Shown: one piece after another, positions 35,123 through 43,542 of the stretch | How positions within the stretch are numbered: the stretch's first letter is position 1 | Layout: each line of letters begins with the position of its first letter | Origin: Pseudoxanthomonas sp. PXM02 | GTDB taxonomy: Bacteria; Pseudomonadota; Gammaproteobacteria; Xanthomonadales; Xanthomonadaceae | Assembly (NCBI RefSeq): GCF_014851805.1 | Contig: NZ_JACVAK010000002.1 | Coordinates: 868,001 to 932,000, forward strand | Direction of reading: 5' to 3' | DNA: 64,000 nucleotides | The notes under the pieces: generated by a model | Databases searched by the model: none | Seen by the model: the letters and a program-made list of their open reading frames with translations, nothing else | Told to the model about the DNA's origin: nothing | Translations under genes and position numbers: made by a program

Positions 35123-36826
35123 TTACTTCTTGGTGTCGAGCTCCCACTCCTGGTCGATCCAGTAGACCAGGGGCAGCGAAAGCAGCGCGGTGGTGAGCTT
35201 CGGGCTGGTGGCCCGGAGCGCCGCCACGGCGCGGCGCGTATTCGACTGGATGCTCTGCGCCGTCCGCGAGGCGACGCTGGTGCCGGTAGGCGTGGTCACC
35301 GCGGAACCCGTAGTGCCCGTGCTAACGACCGGGCTGCTGCCCACCGCGATCGGCTGGCTGCCCGAGGACGTGGTGCCCGGGTTCACCAGCGGCGGCAGCG
35401 TACCGCCGGTCACGCGGCCGCCGCTCGTCGGGGGCGGCGTGGTCGTGGTGCCGCCCGGCAGGGCCGAAGACGGGATGTGGATGATGTAGGTGTCGATGTT
35501 GTTGGCATCGGCCACGGCCCAGTTGCTGTTGAAGGCGATGCGGGTGAAGTCGCGGCTCACCGTGGCGTGCGGCTCGGACCAGTAACCACCGGCGGACTCC
35601 GCACGGCGGGTGTAGGCCAGGGCGTAGACGCGCGGGCTGGCCTTCAGTTCCACCGCGTAGATCTTGTTGGTGAACCACGGACGGCTGCCATCGCGGGACG
35701 CGGCGCTGGCGTAGGTGCTCCACACCATCCAGCCCGGCTTCTTGAAGCCCTTGCCGGAGAAGTGCATCGCCGTGGTGGCGCCGTTGGCGTAGCTGGGGAA
35801 CAGCACGGTACGCGGGCACACCGGCGCGCTGGTGGCGCTGGCGGCGACGGCCGGGCAGGCATCGACGTCGGTGAAGAACACGTCGCCCGCCGAGCTCTGG
35901 TAATCGACCGAGACGTAGTAGTCCTGGTTGGCGGGACCGAACGCCATGTCGGAGTGCTCGCTCTTCGCGTGCAGCTTCTTCTTCTGGGTGAAGTCACGCG
36001 ACCACGCCCAGGTGCCGGTGCTGTCGGACGAGGTGATGTACCAGCGGCCCGAGGCGGACATGCTGGAGTGGTCGGGACGGCTGCTGTCCTGGCGGCTGCC
36101 GACCAGACGGTTTTCCTGCATGTCCCACACGATGTAGCCCAGCAGGCCGAAGTTGCTGTTCTCGACCTGGAAGCCCCAGTAGCGGGCATCGGCCGACGGC
36201 GAGCCTTCCGACTTGGTCCAGATGTGCGCGGCCGAGGACGCCCACGAAGGCAGCTTGCCGTTGAAGTCGGCGGCCACGGTGTGCGTGTTGGTGCGCACGT
36301 CGAGCGACAGCACGCGCATGCCACCGTTGGTGGGCAGGTAGTACAGCAGGTTGGGGTTGGTGGGGTGCCACTGCGGCTCGGCGTCGCCGGCCATGTGGTA
36401 CGCCGACGACACGTTGGCATTGGCGACCTTCGGCGACAGCGCGCGCAGGTGCTTCAGCGTGTTCGCGTCATAGAGGTGCCACCAACCATCGTTGGAGTAG
36501 ACGATGAAGTAGGTGTTGTCCGCGTTGAACGCCTGGCGGCGCGAATAGTCGTTGCGGGCAAAGGTGCTGGGCGGCTCGGCGGCATGGTCGGTGGCGCGGA
36601 CCAGGCAGGTGTTGAAGTTCGGTTCCTTCAGCACGACGCCCTTGGCAGGCTTGGCCAGGGTCGGCATGGTCGGGTTGACCTTGCCCTCGGGCAGGGTGAA
36701 GCCGGCGGTGTAGAAGGAGTTGCAGACGCCCAGCGACTGGGCGTGGGCAGCGGATGCCATCAGTCCCAGCGGGACCAGGACCAGGCCCAGCAGGGAACGG
36801 GGGGAGAAAATTCGGGATGCAGTCAT
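35123..36826 (-). CDS. Secreted propeller-like protein of unknown function
   Basis: This 567-aa protein has a signal peptide (SRIFSPRSLLGLVLVPLGLMASAAHAQS). The main domain (about 40-450) has beta-propeller-like Trp/Asp/Tyr-rich blades: FIVYSNDGWWHLYDANTLKHL, EPQWHPTNPNLLYYLPTNGG, GLLGYIVWDMQENRLVGS and RWYITSSDSTGTWAW. A low-complexity Thr/Ser/Gly/Pro linker follows (about 450-510), then a helical tail ending WIDQEWELDTKK. Propellers of this look occur in polysaccharide lyases such as oligogalacturonate lyase, but I cannot name catalytic residues. It is transcribed against the NRPS arm, so it is separately regulated. No PEP-CTERM anchor is visible. AGGAG lies 9 bases before the ATG. Confidence 0.68.
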   Translation of the reverse strand: MTASRIFSPRSLLGLVLVPLGLMASAAHAQSLGVCNSFYTAGFTLPEGKVNPTMPTLAKPAKGVVLKEPNFNTCLVRATDHAAEPPSTFARNDYSRRQAFNADNTYFIVYSNDGWWHLYDANTLKHLRALSPKVANANVSSAYHMAGDAEPQWHPTNPNLLYYLPTNGGMRVLSLDVRTNTHTVAADFNGKLPSWASSAAHIWTKSEGSPSADARYWGFQVENSNFGLLGYIVWDMQENRLVGSRQDSSRPDHSSMSASGRWYITSSDSTGTWAWSRDFTQKKKLHAKSEHSDMAFGPANQDYYVSVDYQSSAGDVFFTDVDACPAVAASATSAPVCPRTVLFPSYANGATTAMHFSGKGFKKPGWMVWSTYASAASRDGSRPWFTNKIYAVELKASPRVYALAYTRRAESAGGYWSEPHATVSRDFTRIAFNSNWAVADANNIDTYIIHIPSSALPGGTTTTPPPTSGGRVTGGTLPPLVNPGTTSSGSQPIAVGSSPVVSTGTTGSAVTTPTGTSVASRTAQSIQSNTRRAVAALRATSPKLTTALLSLPLVYWIDQEWELDTKK

Positions 36827-37184
36827 CTAGAACGGCTCCTGTCGGCCGTTGTATATCGAGAATAACGAGGACCCCCTGTCCGGTTCCCAGTCTATACGAC
36901 GTTATGCCCGTGGCTGCCGATTGGTTCACGGATTCACCAATCGCGGCGGGCTGGATTCAAACGGGATTCACGCTTTCGCGAAGTCGCCGGCTTGCATACA
37001 GCGGAAAAACAGGGTCGTGAAGGGGGTCTTCACGCCTGCGGCAGGGACGATGCCGTCGATGCAGTGTCATGGAGTATGTCGTCAGCAGCGAGGGGATGCC
37101 CGGCCAAACCGGGTCGTACGTCTCACAATCTGCCTATACTCCGAGTGAGCGGATGGAAAGGCCATCAGGGGGCCGTTCTTGGGG
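36827..37184. promoter_or_regulatory. Divergent promoter region, propeller gene and terminal NRPS gene
   Basis: A 358-bp gap between divergent starts. The AT-richer segments are 36848-36875 (TGTATATCGAGAATAACGAGG), near the propeller gene start, and 37115-37140. TATACT at 37135-37140 is a good -10-like hexamer 45 bp before the NRPS ATG, but no matching -35 box is seen. The presence of a separate promoter region means that the terminal NRPS is not simply in the same transcript as the first two NRPS proteins. Confidence 0.45.
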
Positions 37185-40100
37185 ATGGATGTGCAAGCGG
37201 ATGCGCTTGCGCGGGACGTGGCGGGAGCGTTGCCGGACGGCATCCGCTTCCCGTTGACGGATGCGCAGGCCGAAAAGTGGCTGGGCAGTCGCTACAGCGA
37301 TGACGCCACGCTGGCGTTCGGCGAGGCCTTCGAGTTGCTGCTCGATGGATCGCTGGATGTCGCGCGGTTCGAGCAGGCTGTCGCGTCGGTGGTGGCGCGC
37401 CACCAGGCGCTGGCCGTGGCGTTTTCCGACGACGGCACCGCGCAGATCCATCATCCGGCGTCGGCCGTCCGCCTGCAGCATGAGGATCTGTCCTCCCGCA
37501 CCGATCCGCTCGAGGCCTACCACCAAGCGTGCGCCCGCTGGCGTGCGACGCCATTCGATACCGCCACCGCGCCGCTGGTGCGGGGCGTGCTGTACCGGTT
37601 CGGACCCGATCACCATCGCTTGTTCATGGCGGCGCACCATCTGGTCATGGACGGGTGGTCGATGCGGGTCGTGCTGAAAGACCTGATGGACCACTACAAC
37701 GCGACCACGCCGGACGCGATCGCGCGGATTCCTGCCGCCGATTCATGGCGCGAGTTCGTGCTGGCAGAGCGTGCGCGTCGCGATGGGCCGGAGGGTGATC
37801 GCAGTCTGGCTTACTGGCGTGACCGCTTCGCGACACTGCCGGAGCCACTGCGCCTGCCGACTGACCGGCCGCGTGCCGGTCGGATCAGCTTCGAGGCCGC
37901 CAGCTTCACCATCGACATGCCGGCGGGCCGCTGGCAGCAGTTGCGCGATCGCGCGCGGCAGACGAAGACGACCCGCTTCGTCCTGCTGCTGACCGCCTAT
38001 TTCGCGCTGCTGCATCGCCTGAGCGGGCAGACCGATCTGGTCTGCGGCATTCCGTTCGCCGGCGCCGCGCGCGGCAGCGGTGCGCGCGTGGTCGGCGATA
38101 CCGACAACACCCTGCCGTTGCGCGTCGAGGTGGATCCGCAGGCTCCGCTCACCGCACTGGCCACGCAGGTGCAGGCGCGCCTCGACGAAGCGGCGGACCA
38201 CCAGGACATCTCGCTGGGCCGCATCGTCGATGCGCTGCAGGTGCCGCGGCATGCGGGACGCATGCTGTTGCTGGAGTCGGTCCTGACCCTGGTGCCGTCG
38301 CTCGAGCGACTGCGCATGGACGGCGTGCGCTGCGAATTGAACCTGTTGCCCCGCACGGCGGCAGCATGGGAACTGGGGCTCTACTGGCACCAGGTGACGT
38401 CCGGGCTGGTGCTGGAGGTGCAGTACCAGACCGCGCTCTACGACGAGGACACGATCCGGGACTGGGCAGGTCTCTACCTCCGGCTGCTGGAGGCACTGGC
38501 CGACGGCAGCGAGCTCCCTGTTCGCGATCTGGACCTTGGCGCGTCGCAGTCAGACGCGGCCTTCTCGCTTGCGTGCGAGGACACGCCCCGCGATGGCGAT
38601 GCATCGTCGCTCGTGGCGCTGCTGGAACGCGCCTTCGCCACGCACGGCCCACGCACTGCGGCGGCCTGCGGCGCGCATACCATCGATTACGCCACGCTGG
38701 ACCAGCGCAGCCGCCAGGCCGCGGCTGGACTGCGTGGGCGCGGCGTGGGGCAGGGCGATCTGGTCGGCATCGCGCTGCCGCGGTCGCTGGACATGCTGGT
38801 GGCCGTCATCGCCGTGCTGCGCGCCGGCGCGGCCTATGTGCCGCTCGACCTGGCGTTTCCGCCGCAACGCCTGCTGCACATGGCGACGCATGCGCGCCTG
38901 CCGACCATCCTGACGGCCGACGGCGTTGCGTTGCCCGCCGGGTTGGGCGACGGCAGGGCATTGCTGACGCTGCCGGAGCTGGAGGCGGTGGACGCCCACG
39001 CGACGTTGCCCGACGTCCATCCGGACGACCTGGCCTATGTGCTGTACACGTCGGGCTCGACGGGCGAGCCGAAGGGCGTGCGCATCCTGCATCGCAACCT
39101 GGTCAATTTCCTGTGTTCGATGCGCGAGGCGCCTGGCTGCGCACGCGATGACGTGCTCTGCTCCGCCACCACGCTGTCCTTCGACATCGCGGCGCTGGAG
39201 CTGTATCTGCCGTTGATCTGCGGGGCGCAGGTGGTCATCGCGGACGACGGCGAGCATCGTGATCCCGAAGCGCTGTGCCGCCTGATCGAACGCCACCGCT
39301 GCACCATGTTCCAGACCACGCCGTCGTTGATGGCGCTGTTGCAGGAAGTCGGCCGCACGCAGGTGCTGGCGCCGTTGCGCCTGCTGGTCGGCGGTGAAGC
39401 ATTGCCTTTGCCGCTGGCGCGGACGCTGCACGGGCAGTGCCGCGAACTTTGGAACATGTACGGCCCCACCGAGACCACCGTGTGGTCCAGCCTCCATCGC
39501 ATCGATGGCGGCGAGAACGCGGTGCCGCTGGGCCAGCCGATCGCACGCACGCGCTTCTACCTGCTCGACGACCGGCAGCGGCCGGCCTTGCCGCATGCGC
39601 TCGGGGAAATCTGGATCGGGGGTGCGGGCGTGGCCGATGGCTACCTGCACCGTCCCGACCTGAGCGGCGAGCGGTTCGTGCCGGATCCCTTCGCGGCAGA
39701 CGGATCGCGCATGTACCGCACCGGCGACCTCGGCCGCCTGCATGCGGGTCAACTGCATTTCAACGGGCGCGCGGACGAGCAGATCAAGCTGCGCGGCTAC
39801 CGCATCGAACCCGGCGACATCGAAGCTGCCGCGGCCGGCGATCCCGGCGTGGCGGAATGCGTGGCGGTCGTGCGCGCACTCGAGGGTGGCGATGCGGTGC
39901 TGGTGCTGTACGTCGGCAGCGCGACGCCGCCTGCCGTGCTGGCGCAGCGGCTGCGCGAACGCCTGGCGGAGGCGCTGCCCGCCTACATGCGGCCCCAGTA
40001 CATCGAGGTGGTCCAGCGCCTGCCCAAGACGCCGAACGGCAAGATCGACCGGCGTGCATTGCCGCCGCCCACCCTGGATGCGCCAACCGACGCGCACCGT

Positions 40101-41141
40101 CGTACGCCTCCGCGTACCGCGATGGAGCGCGACCTGCGCGAGCTGTGGATCCGCCTGCTGCAGCGGCAGGACATCGGGATCGACGACGATTTCTTCGCAC
40201 TGGGGGGCTACTCGCTGCTCGCGGTGCGCATGTTCAACGAATTGCATCGGCGCCATGGCGTCGACCTGCCGCTGGCCACGCTGATCGCGAATCCCACGAT
40301 CGCGGCGCTGGCGCAGGCGATCGACGCGGCGGCCGGCGGCAAGGCCCCGGCGACGACGGCCTCCTGGCAACCGCTGGTGCGGTTGCGCCAAGGCGACGGT
40401 CTGGCGCCGCTGTTCCTGATGCATGCGGTGGGAGGCAACGTCCTCAACTATCTGCCGCTGCTGGAGTCGCTGGACGCCGGCCAGCCCGTGTTCGGATTGC
40501 AGGCGGCAGGGCTGGATGGCGTGTCCGTGCCGTCGGACAGCATCGACGCCATGGCCGACGTGTACGCCGACGTGATCCGCGATGCTCACCCGCATGGCCC
40601 GGTACTGCTCGCCGGTGGATCGATGGGCGGCATCCTGGCGCTGGAAACGGCGCGCCGGTTGCGCGAAGAGAGGCGCGACGTCGCGCTGCTGGCGATGTTC
40701 GACACGTTCGGCCCCGAACGGCTGCGGCAGCGTCGGAAGCTGCGCTGGTCCCTGTCGCTGGCCGCGCTGGTGCAGGTGCCGTGGCGCGAACTGGCGCGGC
40801 GGCTGCGCGTGCGGCTGTGGGACGTGCCGATCGCGATGCGGCGCGGCAAGAAGGATCCTGACGCCGCGCTGCCGCAGCAGGTCCGGCTGCAGCAGGTGGA
40901 GCGCGCCAACCATCGCGCGCTTGCCGCCTATCACCCGCAACGCTACCGCGGCGATGTCGAACTGTTCCGCACACCGGTCCGTAGCAAGGGCGAGGACGCG
41001 ACGCTGGGATGGCGGGACTGGATCGACGGACGCATCAACCTCCACGCGCTGGCCGGCAACCATCACGACTTCATCGACCAGCCGGCGCTGGCGCAGCGCT
41101 TCGCCGAGAGCGTCGCCGCGGCGCAGGCGGCACGGCGATGA
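37185..41141 (+). CDS. Terminal NRPS module: C-A-PCP-TE
   Basis: This 1318-aa peptide synthetase adds a last residue and releases the product. Order: C (20-440; HHLVMDG at 151-157), A (470-950; YTSGSTGEPKG, RTGDLGR), PCP (Ser1010 in LGGYSLLA), thioesterase (1065-1310; Ser1146 in GGSMGG, LDTFGPER-like region, late His in GNHHDF). The pocket reads DILQLGMVW, identical to the second A domain of the preceding NRPS, so the same glycine-like substrate is expected. The ATG at 37185 is chosen over the in-frame TTG at 37179. It lies 5.7 kb after the upstream NRPS and beyond an opposing gene. It is followed by the flippase after 92 bp. Confidence 0.95.
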   Translation: MDVQADALARDVAGALPDGIRFPLTDAQAEKWLGSRYSDDATLAFGEAFELLLDGSLDVARFEQAVASVVARHQALAVAFSDDGTAQIHHPASAVRLQHEDLSSRTDPLEAYHQACARWRATPFDTATAPLVRGVLYRFGPDHHRLFMAAHHLVMDGWSMRVVLKDLMDHYNATTPDAIARIPAADSWREFVLAERARRDGPEGDRSLAYWRDRFATLPEPLRLPTDRPRAGRISFEAASFTIDMPAGRWQQLRDRARQTKTTRFVLLLTAYFALLHRLSGQTDLVCGIPFAGAARGSGARVVGDTDNTLPLRVEVDPQAPLTALATQVQARLDEAADHQDISLGRIVDALQVPRHAGRMLLLESVLTLVPSLERLRMDGVRCELNLLPRTAAAWELGLYWHQVTSGLVLEVQYQTALYDEDTIRDWAGLYLRLLEALADGSELPVRDLDLGASQSDAAFSLACEDTPRDGDASSLVALLERAFATHGPRTAAACGAHTIDYATLDQRSRQAAAGLRGRGVGQGDLVGIALPRSLDMLVAVIAVLRAGAAYVPLDLAFPPQRLLHMATHARLPTILTADGVALPAGLGDGRALLTLPELEAVDAHATLPDVHPDDLAYVLYTSGSTGEPKGVRILHRNLVNFLCSMREAPGCARDDVLCSATTLSFDIAALELYLPLICGAQVVIADDGEHRDPEALCRLIERHRCTMFQTTPSLMALLQEVGRTQVLAPLRLLVGGEALPLPLARTLHGQCRELWNMYGPTETTVWSSLHRIDGGENAVPLGQPIARTRFYLLDDRQRPALPHALGEIWIGGAGVADGYLHRPDLSGERFVPDPFAADGSRMYRTGDLGRLHAGQLHFNGRADEQIKLRGYRIEPGDIEAAAAGDPGVAECVAVVRALEGGDAVLVLYVGSATPPAVLAQRLRERLAEALPAYMRPQYIEVVQRLPKTPNGKIDRRALPPPTLDAPTDAHRRTPPRTAMERDLRELWIRLLQRQDIGIDDDFFALGGYSLLAVRMFNELHRRHGVDLPLATLIANPTIAALAQAIDAAAGGKAPATTASWQPLVRLRQGDGLAPLFLMHAVGGNVLNYLPLLESLDAGQPVFGLQAAGLDGVSVPSDSIDAMADVYADVIRDAHPHGPVLLAGGSMGGILALETARRLREERRDVALLAMFDTFGPERLRQRRKLRWSLSLAALVQVPWRELARRLRVRLWDVPIAMRRGKKDPDAALPQQVRLQQVERANHRALAAYHPQRYRGDVELFRTPVRSKGEDATLGWRDWIDGRINLHALAGNHHDFIDQPALAQRFAESVAAAQAARR

Positions 41142-41233
41142 CCTGCCGGCGTGCCGTTTCGCGTTGAACTGACGATGCCCGCCTTCGTTTTCGCCATGCC
41201 TGACGCCGTTTCCCGGGCCGGAATGCCCACTCC

Positions 41234-42724
41234 ATGAGCCGCGACGACGGCAAGGGCGTCTCCCGCAAGCGCGGGGTGGGCGCGCACTACCTGCGTTACT
41301 CATCGGCCAGCGTCCTGGTGATGCTGGCCGGGCTGGTGTCGTTCCCGCTGCTGACACGGCTGCTGGACAACACCCAGTACGGCATCCTGGGTTACTACGA
41401 AACGTGGTTGATGATCGGCGTCGCGGTGGCGAAGCTCGGTGCGCAGCACGCCATCCTGCGGTTCTATCCCTACCAGGACGAAGCCAACGCGCTGCCCGGC
41501 TTCGCCACCAACATGTTCCTGTTGCCGCTGCTGGTGTCGTGCGGCATCTGGGCGGTCGGCATCACGATATTCGCCTGCGTGGACTGGTTCGGCGGCGCCT
41601 CGTTCTCGCCGGTGCTGTGGATGGCGGTGATGACGGTGCCGCTGCAGGTCTTCGTTAGCCTGGTGCAGATGGTGCTGCGCGCGGGCGAGCACTCCGGCAC
41701 GCTGATGGTCACGCGGGTGGCGTGGCGCTGGCTGGAACTGGTGCTGATGGTGGGCGCGGTGGCCTGGCTGGAGCGGTCCGCGGTGGCCGCCTATGGCGGC
41801 AAAATGCTCGCGGCCGGCATCGTCGTGGCTTTCTATGTGTACTGGGTGCGCCGCAACCTGACCTTCTCGCGCCAGCTCGACTGGTCGCAGATGCGCAAGA
41901 CGCTGAGCTACGGCATGCCGCTGGTGGTGAACGAGATCGCCACCGTGCTGCTCATCTCGATCGGCCGTCTGATGCTGAAGGGCATGACCGGCGACTTCGC
42001 CGCGGTCGGCATCTTCACCATCGGCTATTCGCTGGCGCTGCAGGTCAGCATGCTGATGAGCACGGCCCTGTCCGAGTCCTTCATTCCCGTCGCGAATCGC
42101 AGCTGGGAAACCGGTGGCGCGGACGCGGTGCGCGCGCTGAAGGCCAAGGTCCTGTTCCCGATGACTTACGCGGCGATAGGCGTGGCGGTGGCGATCGGCT
42201 GTGTCGGCAGCGAAGCGGTGCAGGCGATCAGCGGTGCCGACAAGACCGCATCCGGCCCGGTGTTCGCCTGGATGGGCGCGCTGTACGCGCTGTATCCGTT
42301 GCTGGAGATCGGCGGCTACGGTCTGCTGCTGCACAAGCGTTCGCGTACCGTGCTGTACATGACGCTCGCGGCCACGGTGCTGAACACCGCGCTGAATTTC
42401 TGGTTGATCCCGGACCATGGCTACATGGGCGCGACCTGGGCGGCCGTGGGCAGTTTCGCGATGCTCGGCGTGGGCATCTACGTGCTGTGTCCGCGCGACC
42501 TGCGCTATCGGCCGGACCTGCGCGCGTGGAGCGTGGCGGGCGGAGCGGGGCTGGCGTTCGTGCTGGCCGTGGAAGGCAGCGACCTGTTCGGCCTGGTCTC
42601 GCCGTGGGCGCGCCTGTTCACCGCCGGCGGTTTGTGGGTGCTGTTGTACGTCGTGCCGGTGCTGGCGCTGGATGCCCGCCTGCGCGATCTTGTACGCCAT
42701 TGGCGGACGCGGAGCGCGGCATGA
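41234..42724 (+). CDS. Wzx-type oligosaccharide flippase
   Basis: This 496-aa inner-membrane protein has about 12-14 hydrophobic segments and begins with a basic head (MSRDDGKGVSRKRGVGAHYLRYSSASVLVMLAG). The FPLLTRLLDNTQYGILGYYETWL block is typical of polysaccharide-biosynthesis flippases of the MOP/PST superfamily. It should turn undecaprenyl-linked repeat units from the cytoplasmic to the periplasmic leaflet. It is the only flippase in the locus, so its cargo is probably the EPS unit. It may also act on the peptide product; that is inference. It is followed at 28 bp by the YdcF-like gene. Confidence 0.92.
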   Translation: MSRDDGKGVSRKRGVGAHYLRYSSASVLVMLAGLVSFPLLTRLLDNTQYGILGYYETWLMIGVAVAKLGAQHAILRFYPYQDEANALPGFATNMFLLPLLVSCGIWAVGITIFACVDWFGGASFSPVLWMAVMTVPLQVFVSLVQMVLRAGEHSGTLMVTRVAWRWLELVLMVGAVAWLERSAVAAYGGKMLAAGIVVAFYVYWVRRNLTFSRQLDWSQMRKTLSYGMPLVVNEIATVLLISIGRLMLKGMTGDFAAVGIFTIGYSLALQVSMLMSTALSESFIPVANRSWETGGADAVRALKAKVLFPMTYAAIGVAVAIGCVGSEAVQAISGADKTASGPVFAWMGALYALYPLLEIGGYGLLLHKRSRTVLYMTLAATVLNTALNFWLIPDHGYMGATWAAVGSFAMLGVGIYVLCPRDLRYRPDLRAWSVAGGAGLAFVLAVEGSDLFGLVSPWARLFTAGGLWVLLYVVPVLALDARLRDLVRHWRTRSAA

Positions 42725-42752
42725 TCGAGGCAGTACGGGGAGCCTGTCCCTG

Positions 42753-43541
42753 ATGTGGTGGCTATCCCCCTTGTCCTGGTTGTTGCTGGCGCTCGCGGCG
42801 CTGGTCGTATCGATGTGGTGGGGCCCGCGCCTGCGTCTCTGGCGCGCCGGCTGCGTGGGCGTGATCGTGCTGTCGATCGTGGCGATGACGCCGCTGGTCG
42901 CCAACCTGCTGGTGCGTTCGCTGGAGGGACGGGAGAAGCCGTCCGCCGCCTGCCGCGCGCAATCGCCGACGGTGGCCGTGGTGCTGGCCGGGGGTGTGGA
43001 CCGCAAGGCGCACGACGTGGAGAACTACAGCGTGCTGACCCAGGCCAGCCGCCGCCGTGCCGAGGCCGCGGCGCGCTGGTGGCGCGAGGCGCCGGGCAGG
43101 CAGCTGGTGCTTTCGGGTGGCAGCGGGTGGTCGTCGAGCCCGCCTGAGGCGCTGCTGATGTCGGCCTACCTGCGTGCGATGGGCGTGCCGGATGCGGCCA
43201 TGCGGCTGGAGACGCACTCGCGCACGACGTGGGAGAACGCACGCCAGCTTGCCGCCATGAAGCCGGCACTGCCGCGCGACGTGGTGCTCGTCACCTCCGC
43301 GCTGCACATGCCCAGGGCCTATTTTTCGCTGCAGCACGCAGGGTTCCGCGCGTGCCCGTTGCCGACGGACGAGCGCTACGTGGCCTATCAGCACGCGGGC
43401 TTTCTGGTCCCCGACAGTGGTGGCCTGGCCAAGACCGAGGCCGCGCTGCACGAATGGGTGGGTCTGCTGGCATACCGCCTGTACGACCGCGACGCGACGT
43501 TGCCGGCCGAGGACGGCACGTTCCCCGACGCCGGCAAGTGA
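42753..43541 (+). CDS. YdcF/SanA family (DUF218) membrane protein
   Basis: A 262-aa protein with two N-terminal hydrophobic segments (about residues 5-55) and a DUF218 domain: TVAVVLAGGVDRKAHDVENYSV, QLVLSGGSGW, SRTTWENARQLAAMK and VVLVTSALHMPRAYF. The family is associated with envelope functions (SanA, ElyC); no enzymatic activity is firmly assigned. The ATG at 42753 gives two clean membrane segments. It is the last gene of the plus-strand arm and its stop lies directly against the polymerase stop on the other strand. Confidence 0.88.
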   Translation: MWWLSPLSWLLLALAALVVSMWWGPRLRLWRAGCVGVIVLSIVAMTPLVANLLVRSLEGREKPSAACRAQSPTVAVVLAGGVDRKAHDVENYSVLTQASRRRAEAAARWWREAPGRQLVLSGGSGWSSSPPEALLMSAYLRAMGVPDAAMRLETHSRTTWENARQLAAMKPALPRDVVLVTSALHMPRAYFSLQHAGFRACPLPTDERYVAYQHAGFLVPDSGGLAKTEAALHEWVGLLAYRLYDRDATLPAEDGTFPDAGK

Positions 43542-43542
43542 T

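Noticed and set aside
35123-36826. The secreted propeller protein as a PEP-CTERM substrate
   Set aside because: Its tail has no Pro-Glu-Pro followed by a hydrophobic helix and basic end; it ends in WIDQEWELDTKK.
38550-41357. Long minus-strand frame opposite the terminal NRPS
   Set aside because: Same antisense composition; no motif or ribosome site found.
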